From the NCBI RefSeq assembly GCF_016907295.1, contig NZ_JAFBBR010000001.1, forward strand, positions 62,001 through 126,000: a stretch of DNA of 64,000 nucleotides, written 5' to 3'. The notes beneath the pieces are model-generated. The model was not told where the DNA came from, did not search any database, and was given only the letters and a program-made list of their open reading frames with translations. Source of the stretch: Microbacterium dextranolyticum. GTDB taxonomy: Bacteria; Actinomycetota; Actinomycetes; Actinomycetales; Microbacteriaceae. A program made the position numbers and the translations under genes. This document shows, piece after piece, positions 45,535 through 55,654 of the stretch (the first letter of the stretch is position 1; each line of letters opens with the position of its first letter).

Positions 45535-47583
45535 TCAGATGTCCAGGAAGCGGACGTCCTTGGCATTGCGCTGGATGAAGCCACGGCGCGATTCGACGTC
45601 CTCGCCCATCAGCACCGAGAAGATCTCGTCGGCCGAGGCGGCGTCGTCGATCGTCACCTGGCGGAGGGTTCGGGTGTCGGGGTCCATCGTGGTCTCCCAC
45701 AGCTCCTTGGCGTTCATCTCGCCGAGACCCTTGTAGCGCTGCACCCCGTTGTCCTTGGGGATGCGCTTGCCGTCGGCGACACCCGCCTCGAGCAGCGCGT
45801 CGCGCTCACGGTCGCTGTAGACGTACTCGTGCGGCGAGTTCGACCATTTCAGGCGGTACAGCGGCGGCATGGCGAGGTAGACGTAGCCCGCCTCGATGAG
45901 CCCGCGCATGTAGCGGAACAGCAGGGTGAGGAGCAGCGTCGTGATGTGCTGGCCGTCGACATCGGCATCCGCCATCAGCACGATCTTGTGATACCGCGCC
46001 TTGGTGACATCGAAGTCCTCGCCGATGCCCGTACCGAACGCCGAGATCATCGCCTGGATCTCCGCGTTGCCGAGTGCGCGATCGAGTCGCGCCTTCTCGA
46101 CGTTCAGGATCTTGCCCCGTAGCGACAGGATCGCCTGACGCTCCGGGTCGCGACCCGAGACGGCCGAACCGCCGGCCGAGTCGCCCTCGACGAGGAAGAT
46201 CTCCGAGATCGACGGATCCTTGCTCGTGCAGTCCTTGAGCTTCTCGGGCATCGAGAACGATTCGAACACGCTCTTGCGGCGTGCGGTCTCGCGCGCCTTG
46301 CGAGCCGCGAGACGGGCGGTCGCGGCGTCGATCGCCTTCGTGATGACGCGCTTGGCCTGGGCAGGGTTCCGATCGAGCCAATCGGTGAGCTGGTCGCCGA
46401 CGATCTTCTGCACGAACGCCTTGGCCTCGGTGTTGCCGAGCTTCGTCTTGGTCTGCCCCTCGAACTGCGGCTCGGACAGCTTTACGGAGATGACGGCGGT
46501 GAGCCCCTCGCGGATGTCCTCACCGGTGAGGTTGTCGTCCTTCTCCTTCAGCAGGTTGTTCGCGCGCGCGTACTTGTTGATCAGCGTCGTCAGCGCCGCG
46601 CGGAACCCCTCTTCGTGCGTGCCGCCTTCGTGCGTGTTGATCGTGTTGGCGAAGGTGAACACGTTCTCGGTGTAGCTCGTCGTCCACTGCATCGCGAGCT
46701 CGAGCGAGATGTGCCGCTCGGTGTCCTCCGACTCGACCTCGATGATCTCGTCGTTGACGACCTCGGCCTTGCGGATCTTGTTGAGGTACTCCACGTAGTC
46801 GACGAGGCCGCGCTCGTAGTGGAAGTCATCGAACGGCTGCTTCTCGACCGACTGCCCGTCCTCGGTGTCGATGACGTACGCGGATGCCGGGCGCAGATCG
46901 CTCAGCGTGATGCGCAGGCCCTTGTTGAGGAACGCCGTCTGCTGGAAGCGGGTGCGCAGCGTGTCGTAGTCGAACTCGACGGTCTCGAAGATCGTCGAGT
47001 CGGGCCAGAACGTGATCGTGGTGCCGGTCTCGTCGGTGGCCTCGTCCTGGCTGAGCGGGGCCTGCGGAGCGCCGCCATCGCGGTACTCCTGCCGCCACAC
47101 GTGGCCCTGACGACGAACCTCGACGTCGAGACGAGTGGAGAGGGCGTTCACGACCGACGAGCCGACGCCGTGCAGGCCGCCCGAGACCGCATATCCGCCG
47201 CCGCCGAACTTTCCGCCGGCGTGCAGCACCGTGAGGACGACCTCGACGGTCGACTTGCCTTCGGCCTTGTGCAGGTCGACCGGGATGCCGCGGCCGTTGT
47301 CGACGACACGGACCGCGCCGTCTTCGAGGATCGTGACCGTGATCGTGTCGCAGTAGCCGGCAAGGGCCTCGTCGACGGAGTTGTCGACGATCTCGTAGAC
47401 GAGATGGTGCAGGCCGCGCTCACCGGTGGAACCGATGTACATGCCGGGTCGCTTGCGGACGGCTTCGAGGCCTTCGAGCACCTGAATGGCGTCGGCCCCG
47501 TACTCGTTCTCGACCTTGTTCGACGGGTGCGAGCGTTCGGCTTCGCTGTCCTCGGGAACGCTTTCGGGGGTATCGGACGTCAT
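45535..47583 (-). CDS. gyrB: DNA gyrase subunit B
   Basis: A 682-residue ATPase subunit of gyrase. The GHKL ATP site has [10 protein letters not shown] and VVDNGRGIP with [21 protein letters not shown]; the TOPRIM domain has [11 protein letters not shown] and [10 protein letters not shown]. About 25 polar residues precede the conserved [24 protein letters not shown]. The start is ATG 47583. The gene order dnaA-dnaN-recF-dciA-gyrB-gyrA is the standard actinobacterial one. Confidence 0.98.
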   Translation of the reverse strand: MTSDTPESVPEDSEAERSHPSNKVENEYGADAIQVLEGLEAVRKRPGMYIGSTGERGLHHLVYEIVDNSVDEALAGYCDTITVTILEDGAVRVVDNGRGIPVDLHKAEGKSTVEVVLTVLHAGGKFGGGGYAVSGGLHGVGSSVVNALSTRLDVEVRRQGHVWRQEYRDGGAPQAPLSQDEATDETGTTITFWPDSTIFETVEFDYDTLRTRFQQTAFLNKGLRITLSDLRPASAYVIDTEDGQSVEKQPFDDFHYERGLVDYVEYLNKIRKAEVVNDEIIEVESEDTERHISLELAMQWTTSYTENVFTFANTINTHEGGTHEEGFRAALTTLINKYARANNLLKEKDDNLTGEDIREGLTAVISVKLSEPQFEGQTKTKLGNTEAKAFVQKIVGDQLTDWLDRNPAQAKRVITKAIDAATARLAARKARETARRKSVFESFSMPEKLKDCTSKDPSISEIFLVEGDSAGGSAVSGRDPERQAILSLRGKILNVEKARLDRALGNAEIQAMISAFGTGIGEDFDVTKARYHKIVLMADADVDGQHITTLLLTLLFRYMRGLIEAGYVYLAMPPLYRLKWSNSPHEYVYSDRERDALLEAGVADGKRIPKDNGVQRYKGLGEMNAKELWETTMDPDTRTLRQVTIDDAASADEIFSVLMGEDVESRRGFIQRNAKDVRFLDI

Positions 47584-47705
47584 AGGTTTCGAGCGCTCCC
47601 AAGTATCGGACAGAAGACGCCCCAGTCTATCGCTTTTCCCTGGTGTCCGAGCCGATTTCGGCCCTGTGGCGCCGTAGAAAAGCCCCGGATGCCGTTGGAC
47701 GTGCC

Positions 47706-48191
47706 TCAGCCGTAGGTATCGCGAGGACCCCGCCCTGGAACGGCTCTGGGGCCCCATTTCCAGGAGGGGACGTCGGGGCCGACGAATCGCACGTTCTGTA
47801 CGCCCGCGTCGGGGAACCTCCGCATCAGCTGGGTGACGATCTCCGCGCGCATGAGCTGCAGGTTCTTCGCCCACGCCGTGGAGTCGCACTGCACCGTGAG
47901 CAGACCGTCGGCGAGGGCGACGGGGTGAGCGTGCCGTGCCGTCTCGGCACCGGTGACCTGTTCCCACTGCAAGACGAGGTCTTCCCGGGCGAGCTGCGAG
48001 TCCCAGCCGGACTGCCGGGTGAGGTCGGCCAGCACGTCGCCGACGCCCTTCGGATCCCGCCCGGGCGCGAAGGGCATCTTGTCGTCGTCCTGAGCGGCCA
48101 CGCGCTTGCGTCGCCGCGCCGCGCGCGGCGACGGCTCGAGGCCGCGCAGCCGCAGGTAGGTGGCCACGGTTTCGGGAACGTCGTCCGTCAC
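47706..48191 (-). CDS. dciA: DciA family (DUF721) helicase-loading protein
   Basis: A 161-residue protein. The DUF721/DciA core lies in about residues 50-145 ([39 protein letters not shown]). DciA is the replicative-helicase operator of bacteria without DnaC/DnaI. The N-terminal 45 residues are Arg/Ala-rich and basic. GTG 48191 overlaps the recF stop (GTGA), so it is coupled to recF. Confidence 0.9.
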   Translation of the reverse strand: MTDDVPETVATYLRLRGLEPSPRAARRRKRVAAQDDDKMPFAPGRDPKGVGDVLADLTRQSGWDSQLAREDLVLQWEQVTGAETARHAHPVALADGLLTVQCDSTAWAKNLQLMRAEIVTQLMRRFPDAGVQNVRFVGPDVPSWKWGPRAVPGRGPRDTYG

Positions 48192-49468
48192 GATCCGCTC
48201 CCTTCCTTCGTCGTCTGTGCCTGATCGGTCCGTACGTCGGCGGTGCTCGTCGCGTCATCCACCGCGACCGCGAGCCGCGTGTCCGGCGCGGCCGGGCTGT
48301 CGACGATCGTCCCGGCAACGACCCGGACCGTCCGCGCGCGCAGCGATGCCGGAACGTCCTCTTCGACCGCCGCCGTGACGACGACCTGCTCGAACCCTTC
48401 GACGAGAGCGGCCAGCCGCGAGCGACGATTGGCATCGAGCTCGGCGAACACGTCGTCGAGGATCAGCACCGGGTCCCCCAACTGCGACTGCGCGCGCAGC
48501 AGCTGCGCCGAGGCGAGCCGGAGAGCGAGCGCGACCGACCACGATTCGCCGTGCGACGCGTACCCCTTGACCGGAAGGTCGCGCACCCGCAGCAGCAGAT
48601 CGTCGCGATGCGGACCGACGAGCGTCACTCCCCGATCGAGCTCCGCGCTCCGGCGGGCCGCCAGAGCCTGACGGAATCGACGCTGCACGTCCGTGGTGGT
48701 GGGGGCGTCGGACGACGCGGATGCCGCGGCATCCGTTCCGCCGTCCGCCTCGTCGTCATCGGGGTCGGCTCCATCGATGGACAGCAGCCATTCGAGCCGA
48801 GGCCGGTGGTCCGCTCCGGCGATGGCGGTGTACGCGTCGGCGACCGGCCCCGCCAGGTCGTCCGCGAGGGCGCGACGGGCGCGGATCACCTCGGTGCCCA
48901 ACTGCACGAGCTTGTCGTCCCACACCTCGAGCGTCGAGAGCGAGTCGCCGCGGATGCCGCGTGCCCGCGCCGACTTCAGCAGGGCGGTGCGCTGCTTGAG
49001 CACCCGGTCGTAGTCGCCCAGCACGCCGGCCATGCGCGGTGCCCGCTGGATCAGCAGTTGATCCGCGAACCGCCGCCGCGCAGAGGGATCGGCGCGGACG
49101 ATCTGCAGGTCTTCGGGGGCGAAGAGCACGACCTGGGCGTATCGAGGCAGCTCTGCGGTGCGGACCGCGGCGCCGTTCACGCGCGCTTTGTTGCTGCCGG
49201 TGCGGTTCACCTGCGCCTCGAGAAGCACCCGGCGCTCCCCGTAGGCGAGACGCATGCGCACGATCGCCGCATCCGCGCCGTCGCGGACCATCGGGGCATC
49301 CTGCGACACCCGATGCGACCCGAGGGTCGCGAAGAAGCCGATGGCCTCGGCGAGATTGGTCTTTCCCTGACCGTTCCGGCCGACGAAGACGTTCGCGCCG
49401 GATGCCAGAGTCACATCGGCGACCGCGTAGTTGCGGAAGTCGACGAGACTCAGCTGCTCCACGATCAC
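48188..49468 (-). CDS. recF: DNA replication/repair protein RecF
   Basis: A 426-residue SMC-like ATPase that helps load RecA at gaps. Walker A is [13 protein letters not shown] (about residues 30-42), the ABC signature region lies near [16 protein letters not shown], and Walker B is [13 protein letters not shown]. The insertion around residues 240-260 ([17 protein letters not shown]) is acidic and low in complexity, and the protein is somewhat longer than usual (about 370). The start GTG 49468 lies near a second GTG two codons in. Confidence 0.95.
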   Translation of the reverse strand: MIVEQLSLVDFRNYAVADVTLASGANVFVGRNGQGKTNLAEAIGFFATLGSHRVSQDAPMVRDGADAAIVRMRLAYGERRVLLEAQVNRTGSNKARVNGAAVRTAELPRYAQVVLFAPEDLQIVRADPSARRRFADQLLIQRAPRMAGVLGDYDRVLKQRTALLKSARARGIRGDSLSTLEVWDDKLVQLGTEVIRARRALADDLAGPVADAYTAIAGADHRPRLEWLLSIDGADPDDDEADGGTDAAASASSDAPTTTDVQRRFRQALAARRSAELDRGVTLVGPHRDDLLLRVRDLPVKGYASHGESWSVALALRLASAQLLRAQSQLGDPVLILDDVFAELDANRRSRLAALVEGFEQVVVTAAVEEDVPASLRARTVRVVAGTIVDSPAAPDTRLAVAVDDATSTADVRTDQAQTTKEGSGS

Positions 49469-49546
49469 CCGATCAGCCTAGTTCGGGCACCCGACCCGAG
49501 CCGTGGCGCCGTCCCATCCGAGCCCTCCCGCGCGAGAAACCACATT

Positions 49547-49585
49547 CGTCGCGAGAAATCTCGCCCGCGCGTGTTTCTCGCGACG
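49547..49585. other. Nested palindromes between dnaN and recF
   Basis: CGTCGCGAGAAA (49547-49558) is a perfect inverted repeat with 49574-49585 (15-nt loop). GCGAGA (49551-49556) can also pair with TCTCGC at 49559-49564, and further GAGAAA/TTTCTCG copies lie at about 49533 and 49592. The 198-bp gap holds no gene. It could be a terminator, an alternative RNA switch or a protein-binding site. Confidence 0.55.
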
Positions 49586-49666
49586 GTGATGCTTTCTCGA
49601 CCGTGACGACACACCGTCCAGGTCACGGCGGCTCGAGACGCGGCGGCGCGTGACCGCGCGCGGCGC

Positions 49667-50809
49667 TCAGCGCAGCAGCAGATTCGGCTGCAGCAGGTAT
49701 TTGAAGCTCTCGGGCGTGCCCGAGGTCTGCGGCGTGATCAGCACGGGGCTGAGCTTGTTCGCGTTGTCGCTCGAGGTGAACGTGATCCGGGCGAACTCGC
49801 TCTTGACCGCACTCAGCGCCTCGAGGAGGTACTGCGGATTCAGGCCGAGAGTGACATCGTCGCCGGTGAGGGTCGCGTCGACGGCTTCGGTCGCACGCGC
49901 TTGCTCGGTACCGGAGGCATCCATCGACACACCGTCCTGCGTGAACGTGAACCGCAGGGGCGCCGAGCGATCCAGGACGAGGGCGACACGGCGCACCGCC
50001 TCGGTGAGATCGGCGGTGCCGACGACGGCGTAGTGGTCGGTCTGTTCGGGGAACAGTCGTCGCACTGGCGGGAAATTGCCCTTGATCAGGAGCGATGTCA
50101 CCGTCTTGTTGCCCGACGTGAACGCGATGATCTCGCGATCGCCCGAGCCCGAGAAGGAGATCTGGATGTCGCCGGTGTGGGCGAACGTCTTGCCCACCTC
50201 GGTGAGTGTGCGCGCCGGAACGAGTGCCGTGGTGGACTCGTCGCTCGCGACCGTTCCGCCGTCGAATTTCACGTCGCGCAGCGCGACACGGTAGCGGTCG
50301 GTCGCGACGAGGCTGAGCTGCGTCCCGGCCACTTCGAGCTGCACACCGGTGAGCACGGGGGTCACGTCGTCACGCGAGGCGGCGAAGGCGACCTGCGAGA
50401 TCGCGGTCGCGAACTCTTCGGCCGGAACGAGACCGGACTCGCCGGAGACCTCCGGGATCGCGGGATATTCCTGCACCGGCATGGACGCGAGGGTGAATCG
50501 GGCCGAGCCACAGGTCAGCACGATGCCGTCGTCCTCGCCGACCTCGATCTGGATCGGGGCGTTGGGAAGACGGCTCGCGATCTCGGACAGCAGTCGCCCG
50601 TGGACGAGGATCGTCCCGGGGGCATCGACGGTCGCCTCGATGGTCGTCCGGGCGGATGCCTCGTAGTCGAATGCGGCGAGCGACAGTCCGTCGTCGGATG
50701 CCTCGATCAGCACACCGGCCAGGATCGGCTGGGGGTTGCGCTGTGGCAGGAGCTTGACGACGAACGACACGGCCTCGCTGAACACATCGCGATTCACGTG
50801 GAACTTCAC
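49667..50809 (-). CDS. dnaN: DNA polymerase III sliding clamp (beta subunit)
   Basis: A 380-residue beta clamp with three similar domains; a ring-shaped dimer that tethers DNA polymerase III and other partners. The N-terminus MKFHVNRDVFSEAVSFVVKLL and the C-terminal YLLEALSAVKSEFARITFTS are typical. GTG 50809 follows a GGGAGCGCC ribosome site. The last residues (LLQPNLLLR) replace the common MPMRL end. Confidence 0.98.
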   Translation of the reverse strand: MKFHVNRDVFSEAVSFVVKLLPQRNPQPILAGVLIEASDDGLSLAAFDYEASARTTIEATVDAPGTILVHGRLLSEIASRLPNAPIQIEVGEDDGIVLTCGSARFTLASMPVQEYPAIPEVSGESGLVPAEEFATAISQVAFAASRDDVTPVLTGVQLEVAGTQLSLVATDRYRVALRDVKFDGGTVASDESTTALVPARTLTEVGKTFAHTGDIQISFSGSGDREIIAFTSGNKTVTSLLIKGNFPPVRRLFPEQTDHYAVVGTADLTEAVRRVALVLDRSAPLRFTFTQDGVSMDASGTEQARATEAVDATLTGDDVTLGLNPQYLLEALSAVKSEFARITFTSSDNANKLSPVLITPQTSGTPESFKYLLQPNLLLR

Positions 50810-51294
50810 TGGCGCTCCCTTGACGGCGAGTAGGGCCCTCCCATGCTAGTGCCCTGTCTTGTCATTCTCTGCGCCGCTCTCGTTGCAACAGCGCCGGAGC
50901 AGGCCATCGCTCCCCGAATCGCACGAGGTGATCGAACGGGCTTCATCAAGGGAGTTCTCTGTCATGGTGTTAACGCCTGTGGAAACTGTGGATAAGTCGC
51001 GCGATCCCTGTCGTCGAGCCGGAACCACACGCGTGTAACTTGTGAACGCGTTGCGGATGCCTGTGTTCTCGGGGGTCCAGGCGGGTTCGACCGCGGTGCG
51101 AGTCATCCACAGGGTTCGTCTCGTTGCCCACAATCTTCCGATCCTGGCGACGAGTTATCCACAGGCTGTCCACACTGTGTAGAACGCGCATGATGAGGCA
51201 CTCGGTCTCACAGTGTCAAATCTCGAGTGCCTTCGGGGCGCGCACGGGCGTGTCGCGATGCCTCCGCGAGCGCCCCGGCATCCGCGAAAGTCGG
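50810..51294. other. oriC: Chromosome replication origin (oriC), dnaN-dnaA gap
   Basis: This 485-bp gap between dnaN and dnaA holds no gene. DnaA boxes seen: perfect TTATCCACA at 51155-51163 and its complement at 50987-50995; near matches TCATCCACA (51103-51111), TTGCCCACA (51124-51132), CTGTCCACA (51166-51174) and TGTGGAAAC (50978-50986). The boxes form two groups, 50978-50995 and 51103-51174. The sequence between is less GC-rich than coding DNA. Gene strands diverge from here (dnaA side minus, rpmH side plus), as expected for an origin. Confidence 0.88.
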
Positions 51295-52731
51295 TCAGCG
51301 GCTGACGCGACCGAGCTGCGTCGTGATCTCCGACACCTGGTTGTAGATCGAGCGCCGCTCCTTCATGAGCTGCGCGATCTTCTTGCAGGCGTACATCACC
51401 GTCGTGTGGTCGCGGTTCCCGAAGAGCTGGCCGATCTTCGGCAGCGAGAGGTTGGTGCGCTCGCGGCACAGGTACATCGCGATCTGCCGGGCTGTGGCGA
51501 CCGACTGGGACCGGCTCGAGCCGTAGAGGTCGTCGACCGAGAGGCGGAAGTACTGCGCCGTGGCCGCGATGATGTCGGTCGGCATGATGACATTCGCGTC
51601 GTCGGTGTCGACGATGTCGCGCAACACCGTCTGCGCGAGCGAGATGTCGAGGGTCGATCGGTTGAGGCTGGCGAAGGCCGAGACCCGGATCAGAGCGCCC
51701 TCGAGCTCGCGGATGTTGCTCGAGACCTTCGTCGCGATGTACTCCAGCACCTCATCGGGCACCATCAGGCGCTCCGACTGGGCCTTCTTGCGGAGAATGG
51801 CGATACGCGTCTCGAGGTCGGGTGCCTGGACGTCGGTGATGAGTCCCCATTCGAACCGGCTGCGCATGCGGTCCTCGAAACCGGTGAGGTGCCGAGGGGG
51901 GACGTCGCTGGTGATCACCACCTGCTTGTCGTGATCATGCAGGGTGTTGAACGTGTGGAAGAACGCTTCCTGCGTCTCGGCCTTGCCCTGCAGGAACTGG
52001 ATGTCGTCGATCATCAGGATGTCGACGTCGCGATAGCGCGCCTGGAAGGCGGAGCCGCGGTTGTTGGCGATCGAGTTGATGAAGTCGTTGGTGAACTCTT
52101 CGCTCGAGACGTATCGCACGCGGATGCCCGAGTACAGGCTCAGGGCGTAGTCGCCGATCGCGTGGAGCAGATGGGTCTTGCCCAGTCCGGAGTCGCCGTA
52201 GATGAACAGCGGGTTGTAGGCCTTCGCGGGAGCCTCGGCGACGGCGACGGCGGCGGCGTGGGCGAAACGGTTGGACTGTCCGATGACGAAGTTGTCGAAG
52301 CTGTACTTGGGGTTGAGGCGCGTGTCGCTGCGCGAAGGTCCTGCGCCGGCATCCCCGTCATCGACGACCGGACGCGGCACGGTCGCCGGCGGAAGCGGCG
52401 AGCCGGCGGCGACGGGACCGGGCTGGATCGGGATCGGAGCGGTGAAATGCGCGTCGACGAGCTCGGGGTTCACGACGACGCGGAACGTGGATGCCGATGG
52501 CTCAGCATCGACGTGGGCGAGCGCCTCCATGATGGGGGCCCTCAGGCGCTTGTTCAGCTGAGCGGCCGTCAGGTCGTTGGGAACATCGAGGTAGAGGGTT
52601 CCCCCCATGACGCCCTGGGCGACGGCGAGACTGAGGAACCCCTGCATCTGCGGAGTGACCCGCTCATCGCCGTCGAGGTGCTGGAGCACCGCGTTCCAGA
52701 CCGGGACATCCGGGACATCGTGCGGTGACAT
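51295..52731 (-). CDS. dnaA: Chromosomal replication initiator DnaA
   Basis: A 478-residue initiator ATPase. Domain I comprises residues 1-90, a Pro/Ala-rich linker follows, and the AAA+ domain III has Walker [12 protein letters not shown] and Walker [10 protein letters not shown]. The domain IV DNA-binding signature is [27 protein letters not shown] (split here by function: helix-turn-helix and HTTV box contacts). ATG 52731 follows GGGGAG. The upstream region carries further DnaA boxes, consistent with autoregulation. Confidence 0.98.
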   Translation of the reverse strand: MSPHDVPDVPVWNAVLQHLDGDERVTPQMQGFLSLAVAQGVMGGTLYLDVPNDLTAAQLNKRLRAPIMEALAHVDAEPSASTFRVVVNPELVDAHFTAPIPIQPGPVAAGSPLPPATVPRPVVDDGDAGAGPSRSDTRLNPKYSFDNFVIGQSNRFAHAAAVAVAEAPAKAYNPLFIYGDSGLGKTHLLHAIGDYALSLYSGIRVRYVSSEEFTNDFINSIANNRGSAFQARYRDVDILMIDDIQFLQGKAETQEAFFHTFNTLHDHDKQVVITSDVPPRHLTGFEDRMRSRFEWGLITDVQAPDLETRIAILRKKAQSERLMVPDEVLEYIATKVSSNIRELEGALIRVSAFASLNRSTLDISLAQTVLRDIVDTDDANVIMPTDIIAATAQYFRLSVDDLYGSSRSQSVATARQIAMYLCRERTNLSLPKIGQLFGNRDHTTVMYACKKIAQLMKERRSIYNQVSEITTQLGRVSR

Positions 52732-52787
52732 GGGCTCCCCAGGGTCGGATGATCAGATCGGCAGCCTCCATACGGGGTCCCAGTACC

Positions 52788-52896
52788 TGTGGATAACTAC
52801 CCGAGACACGGTATCCAGCGACACCGTGACCAGCCAAATCCACTGTAGTTCCGGCCTGCGTGTCGTCAACAGGGCTCATCCACAGGCAGTGGATAA
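52788..52896. promoter_or_regulatory. DnaA-box cluster between dnaA and rpmH
   Basis: In the 320-bp dnaA-rpmH gap lie TGTGGATAA (52788-52796, perfect), TCATCCACA (52876-52884) and AGTGGATAA (52888-52896, one mismatch). They probably form the second DnaA-binding region and repress dnaA. Confidence 0.75.
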
Positions 52897-52929
52897 TGGG
52901 GTCGTCGTCGTGACCTCCCGATCGCCGGT

Positions 52930-52958
52930 TTGAGGTCTCGGCTCTCTCGACGTATCCT
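52930..52958 (+). promoter_or_regulatory. rpmH promoter
   Basis: TTGAGG (52930-52935) and TATCCT (52953-52958) spaced by 17 bases, about 90 bases before the rpmH ATG. A second TTGACT at 52966-52971 has no good partner -10. Confidence 0.5.
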
Positions 52959-53051
52959 TAGTCGGTTGACTTATGCCCGCATGGGCAGTCCCCTGTACCT
53001 GTGTCCCCGGTCTAGAGCGTTCGGGTGACCCGCCGATCCGGAGTGATCCAC

Positions 53052-53189
53052 ATGAGCAAGCGCACGTTCCAGCCCAACAACCGCCGCCGCGCCAAGAAGC
53101 ACGGCTTCCGCGCCCGCATGCGCACGCGTGCCGGCCGCTCGATCCTGTCGGCGCGCCGCGCCAAGGGTCGCACCGAGCTCTCGGCCTGA
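53052..53189 (+). CDS. rpmH: 50S ribosomal protein L34
   Basis: A 45-residue, highly basic ribosomal protein: [20 protein letters not shown], then [19 protein letters not shown]. It is full length for L34. It is the first gene of the rpmH-rnpA-yidD-yidC-jag-rsmG operon, with rnpA starting 10 bases after its stop. Confidence 0.98.
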   Translation: MSKRTFQPNNRRRAKKHGFRARMRTRAGRSILSARRAKGRTELSA

Positions 53190-53199
53190 TCCACTCGCA

Positions 53200-53538
53200 G
53201 TGCTGGCGCGGGGGAATCGCATCACCCGCGGGGCGGAGTACCGTGCCGTCGTCCGCGGGGGTTCCCGCTGTGCCGGCGCGCACACGGTGACGTATGTCGT
53301 CACCACATCCGAAGACCGTTCGCCGCGCTTCGGATTCATTGTGAGCAAGCAGGTAGGGTCCGCTGTGACGCGCAACACCGTCCGCCGCCGGCTCAAAGCC
53401 GTGTGCGCCGCTGCGCTCGCGCAGGTGCCCCCCGGTGCTGACATCGTCATCCGCGCGCTCCCCGCGTCGGCCTCCGCCGACTTCTCCGACCTGCGGTCCG
53501 AGGTCGTGCGCTGTCTGAAACGGCGGGCCGCCGCGTGA
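53200..53538 (+). CDS. rnpA: Ribonuclease P protein component
   Basis: A 112-residue basic protein that assists the RNase P RNA in 5' tRNA maturation. The RNR-type motif is present as SAVTRNTVRRRLKAV, preceded by FGFIVSKQVG. GTG 53200 (VLARGNRITRG) fits the family start; earlier in-frame codons lie inside rpmH. It overlaps yidD by four bases. Confidence 0.95.
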   Translation: MLARGNRITRGAEYRAVVRGGSRCAGAHTVTYVVTTSEDRSPRFGFIVSKQVGSAVTRNTVRRRLKAVCAAALAQVPPGADIVIRALPASASADFSDLRSEVVRCLKRRAAA

Positions 53539-53921
53539 GCGTCACGACGCTGCCGTCGTACTCCCTCGGAAGCGGAGTGCTCCAGGCATCAGGGCTCGCC
53601 GGGTCGGTTCCCCTCCTCCCCCGAAACCTCGGCCTCGCGCTGCTGCACGGATATCGCGCCACGATCTCCCACGTCTACGGCGACGTGTGCAAGTACTATC
53701 CGTCGTGCTCCGCCTACGCCGTGGGCGCTGTTCAGCAGCACGGCCTCCTCAAGGGATCGGCCCTGACGGCGGCGCGGCTCGCGCGCTGCCACCCGTGGGC
53801 GCAGGGCGGCATCGACGATGTCCCGCTGCATCCGCATTTCCGCCATGAGCTCACCCGGCACGGGTTCGTCGTGCCATCCACAGACGGTGGGCCTCTGGGC
53901 GCATCGCCGAGAAAGGACTGA
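53535..53921 (+). CDS. yidD: Membrane protein insertion efficiency factor YidD
   Basis: A 128-residue protein. The YidD core (about residues 30-105) has HGYRATISHVYGDVCKYYPS, CSAYAVGAVQQHG and RCHPWAQGGIDDVP with its three conserved Cys. A 28-residue N-terminal extension and a polar C-terminus are actinobacterial additions. It assists YidC-dependent insertion, and yidC follows after 3 bases. Confidence 0.95.
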   Translation: MSVTTLPSYSLGSGVLQASGLAGSVPLLPRNLGLALLHGYRATISHVYGDVCKYYPSCSAYAVGAVQQHGLLKGSALTAARLARCHPWAQGGIDDVPLHPHFRHELTRHGFVVPSTDGGPLGASPRKD

Positions 53922-53924
53922 TCC

Positions 53925-55094
53925 GTGCTGGATCTTCTCACCGCCGCTGCCGCAGCGACGCCGACGCCGGTCGTGCCGACGCCCACGACGCCCGCACCGT
54001 CGTCGAGCCTCGACTTCTTCAGCACGATCATGTGGCCGTTCAAGTTCATCGTCGAGGCGATCTTGGTGTTCTGGCACTGGATCTTCACCTCGGTGGGCCT
54101 GCCTGCCGACGCCGGCCTCACCTGGGTGCTGTCGATCGTCGGGCTCGTGATCGTCGTGCGCTCGGCGCTGATTCCGCTCTTCGTGCGGCAGATCAAGAGC
54201 CAGCGGAAGATGATGGAAATCGCTCCTGAACTGCGAAAAGTTCAGGAGAAGTACCGCGGCAAGAAGGATCAGCTCTCGCGTGAGGCGATGAGTCGCGAGA
54301 CCATGGCGCTGTACAAGAAGCACGGCACCACGCCCGTGTCGAGCTGTCTGCCCCTGCTCGTACAGATGCCGATCCTGCTCGGTATGTTCTACACGCTGAG
54401 CGACGTCAAGAAGCACGCCGAGTGGGGCGTCGGCGGTGTGGGTCTTTTGACGAAGGACCTCACGTGGCAGTTCTACGAGGCGAAGCTGTTCGGCGTCGCC
54501 CCTCTGCACACCAGCCTCACCGAGGCCATCGGCACGAAGCCGGATGGCTGGGAGGCCACGGTCACGATTCTCGTGATCCTCGTCGTCCTGATGATCGCGT
54601 CGCAGTTCATCACGCAGCTGCAGATCATCTCGCGCAACCTGTCGCCCGAAGCCAAGACCGGCCAGGCGTACCAGATGCAGAAGATCATGCTCTACGTCCT
54701 GCCGTTGGCGTTCATCTTCTCCGGTGTGTTCTTCCCCCTCGGCGTCGTTCTCTACTGGTTCACGTCCAACATCTGGACGATGGTGCAGCAGTTCCTCGTC
54801 ATCCGGAACCTTCCCACCCCCGGTTCCGACGCGGCGAAGGCTCGTGAAGAGCGCCTGGCTCGTCGCGGGAAGGCGCTGGATGCCCAGGGCCGGGTGATCC
54901 CCCTCGAGAAGTACCAGGCCGAACAGCAGCGTCTGTACGAAGAGGCTCAGCGCGCGAAGGCGGAGGCACCGAAGCGCCAGCAGCCCAAGGGCAAGCAGAG
55001 GGCGAAGAAGGATGCCCAGCGGAAGTCGCCCGACGAGAACACGCGACCCGGAGGCGGCACGGCCGCCGGCCAGAGCAGCCCCAGCGATTCCTGA
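53925..55094 (+). CDS. yidC: Membrane protein insertase YidC
   Basis: A 389-residue YidC/Oxa1 insertase with five helices; it lacks the large periplasmic domain of proteobacteria. Core segments are TWVLSIVGLVIVVRSALIPL, SCLPLLVQMPILLGMFYTL and the last helices near LYVLPLAFIFSGVFFPLGVV. The C-terminal 90 residues are Lys/Gln/Arg-rich and probably contact ribosomes. GTG 53925 opens a hydrophobic start directly after yidD. Confidence 0.96.
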   Translation: MLDLLTAAAAATPTPVVPTPTTPAPSSSLDFFSTIMWPFKFIVEAILVFWHWIFTSVGLPADAGLTWVLSIVGLVIVVRSALIPLFVRQIKSQRKMMEIAPELRKVQEKYRGKKDQLSREAMSRETMALYKKHGTTPVSSCLPLLVQMPILLGMFYTLSDVKKHAEWGVGGVGLLTKDLTWQFYEAKLFGVAPLHTSLTEAIGTKPDGWEATVTILVILVVLMIASQFITQLQIISRNLSPEAKTGQAYQMQKIMLYVLPLAFIFSGVFFPLGVVLYWFTSNIWTMVQQFLVIRNLPTPGSDAAKAREERLARRGKALDAQGRVIPLEKYQAEQQRLYEEAQRAKAEAPKRQQPKGKQRAKKDAQRKSPDENTRPGGGTAAGQSSPSDS

Positions 55095-55115
55095 GTCACG
55101 AAGCGAGAGACAGCC

Positions 55116-55622
55116 ATGAGCAACACGACGGATGCCCCGGTCGGCGATCGCGAAGCCACCACGGTGGAGCAGCTCGAGCAGGAGGGCGACATCGCCGCCG
55201 ATTACCTGGAGGGCCTTCTCGACATCGCTGACATCGACGGCGATCTCGCGCTCGACGTGCGTGCGGGTCGCGCCTATGTCTCCGTCGAGAATGACGACGA
55301 TGCCGCGCTCCGGTTGCTGTCGGACCCCGATACGGTGCAGGCGCTGCAGGAGCTGACACGTATCGCCGTGCAGACGCGCACCGGACGCTTCTCCCGCCTG
55401 ATCCTCGACGTGGGTGGGTCACGCGACGCGCGCCATCGTCAGCTCGAGAAGCTCGTCGAACGAGCGATCGCGCGACTCGACGAGGGGGCTTCGCAGGCGT
55501 CTTTGCCGGCGATGTCGAGCTATGAGCGCAAGCTCATCCACGACATCGTCGCGGATCGTGGTCTCGTCTCGGAGTCGTACGGCGACGGTGCGGATCGTCA
55601 CACCGTCATTCGTCGCGGCTGA
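55116..55622 (+). CDS. jag: R3H domain protein, Jag/KhpB type
   Basis: A 168-residue RNA-binding protein. A KH-like region lies in about residues 35-100 (LALDVRAGRAYVSVEND, LQELTRIAV, FSRLILDVGG). The C-terminal R3H domain has SYERKLIHDIVAD and SYGDGADRHTVI. It lacks the long N-terminal Jag domain, as in other actinobacteria. It sits in the conserved yidC-jag-rsmG order. Confidence 0.92.
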   Translation: MSNTTDAPVGDREATTVEQLEQEGDIAADYLEGLLDIADIDGDLALDVRAGRAYVSVENDDDAALRLLSDPDTVQALQELTRIAVQTRTGRFSRLILDVGGSRDARHRQLEKLVERAIARLDEGASQASLPAMSSYERKLIHDIVADRGLVSESYGDGADRHTVIRRG

Positions 55623-55634
55623 CATCCACCGCCG

Positions 55635-55648
55635 TTTCACGTGGAGCA
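55635..55648. other. Degenerate parS-like site
   Basis: GTTTCACGTGGAGC matches the parS consensus GTTTCACGTGAAAC at 12 of 14 positions. It lies between jag and rsmG. ParB binding is uncertain. Confidence 0.4.
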
Positions 55649-55654
55649 TCCCTG

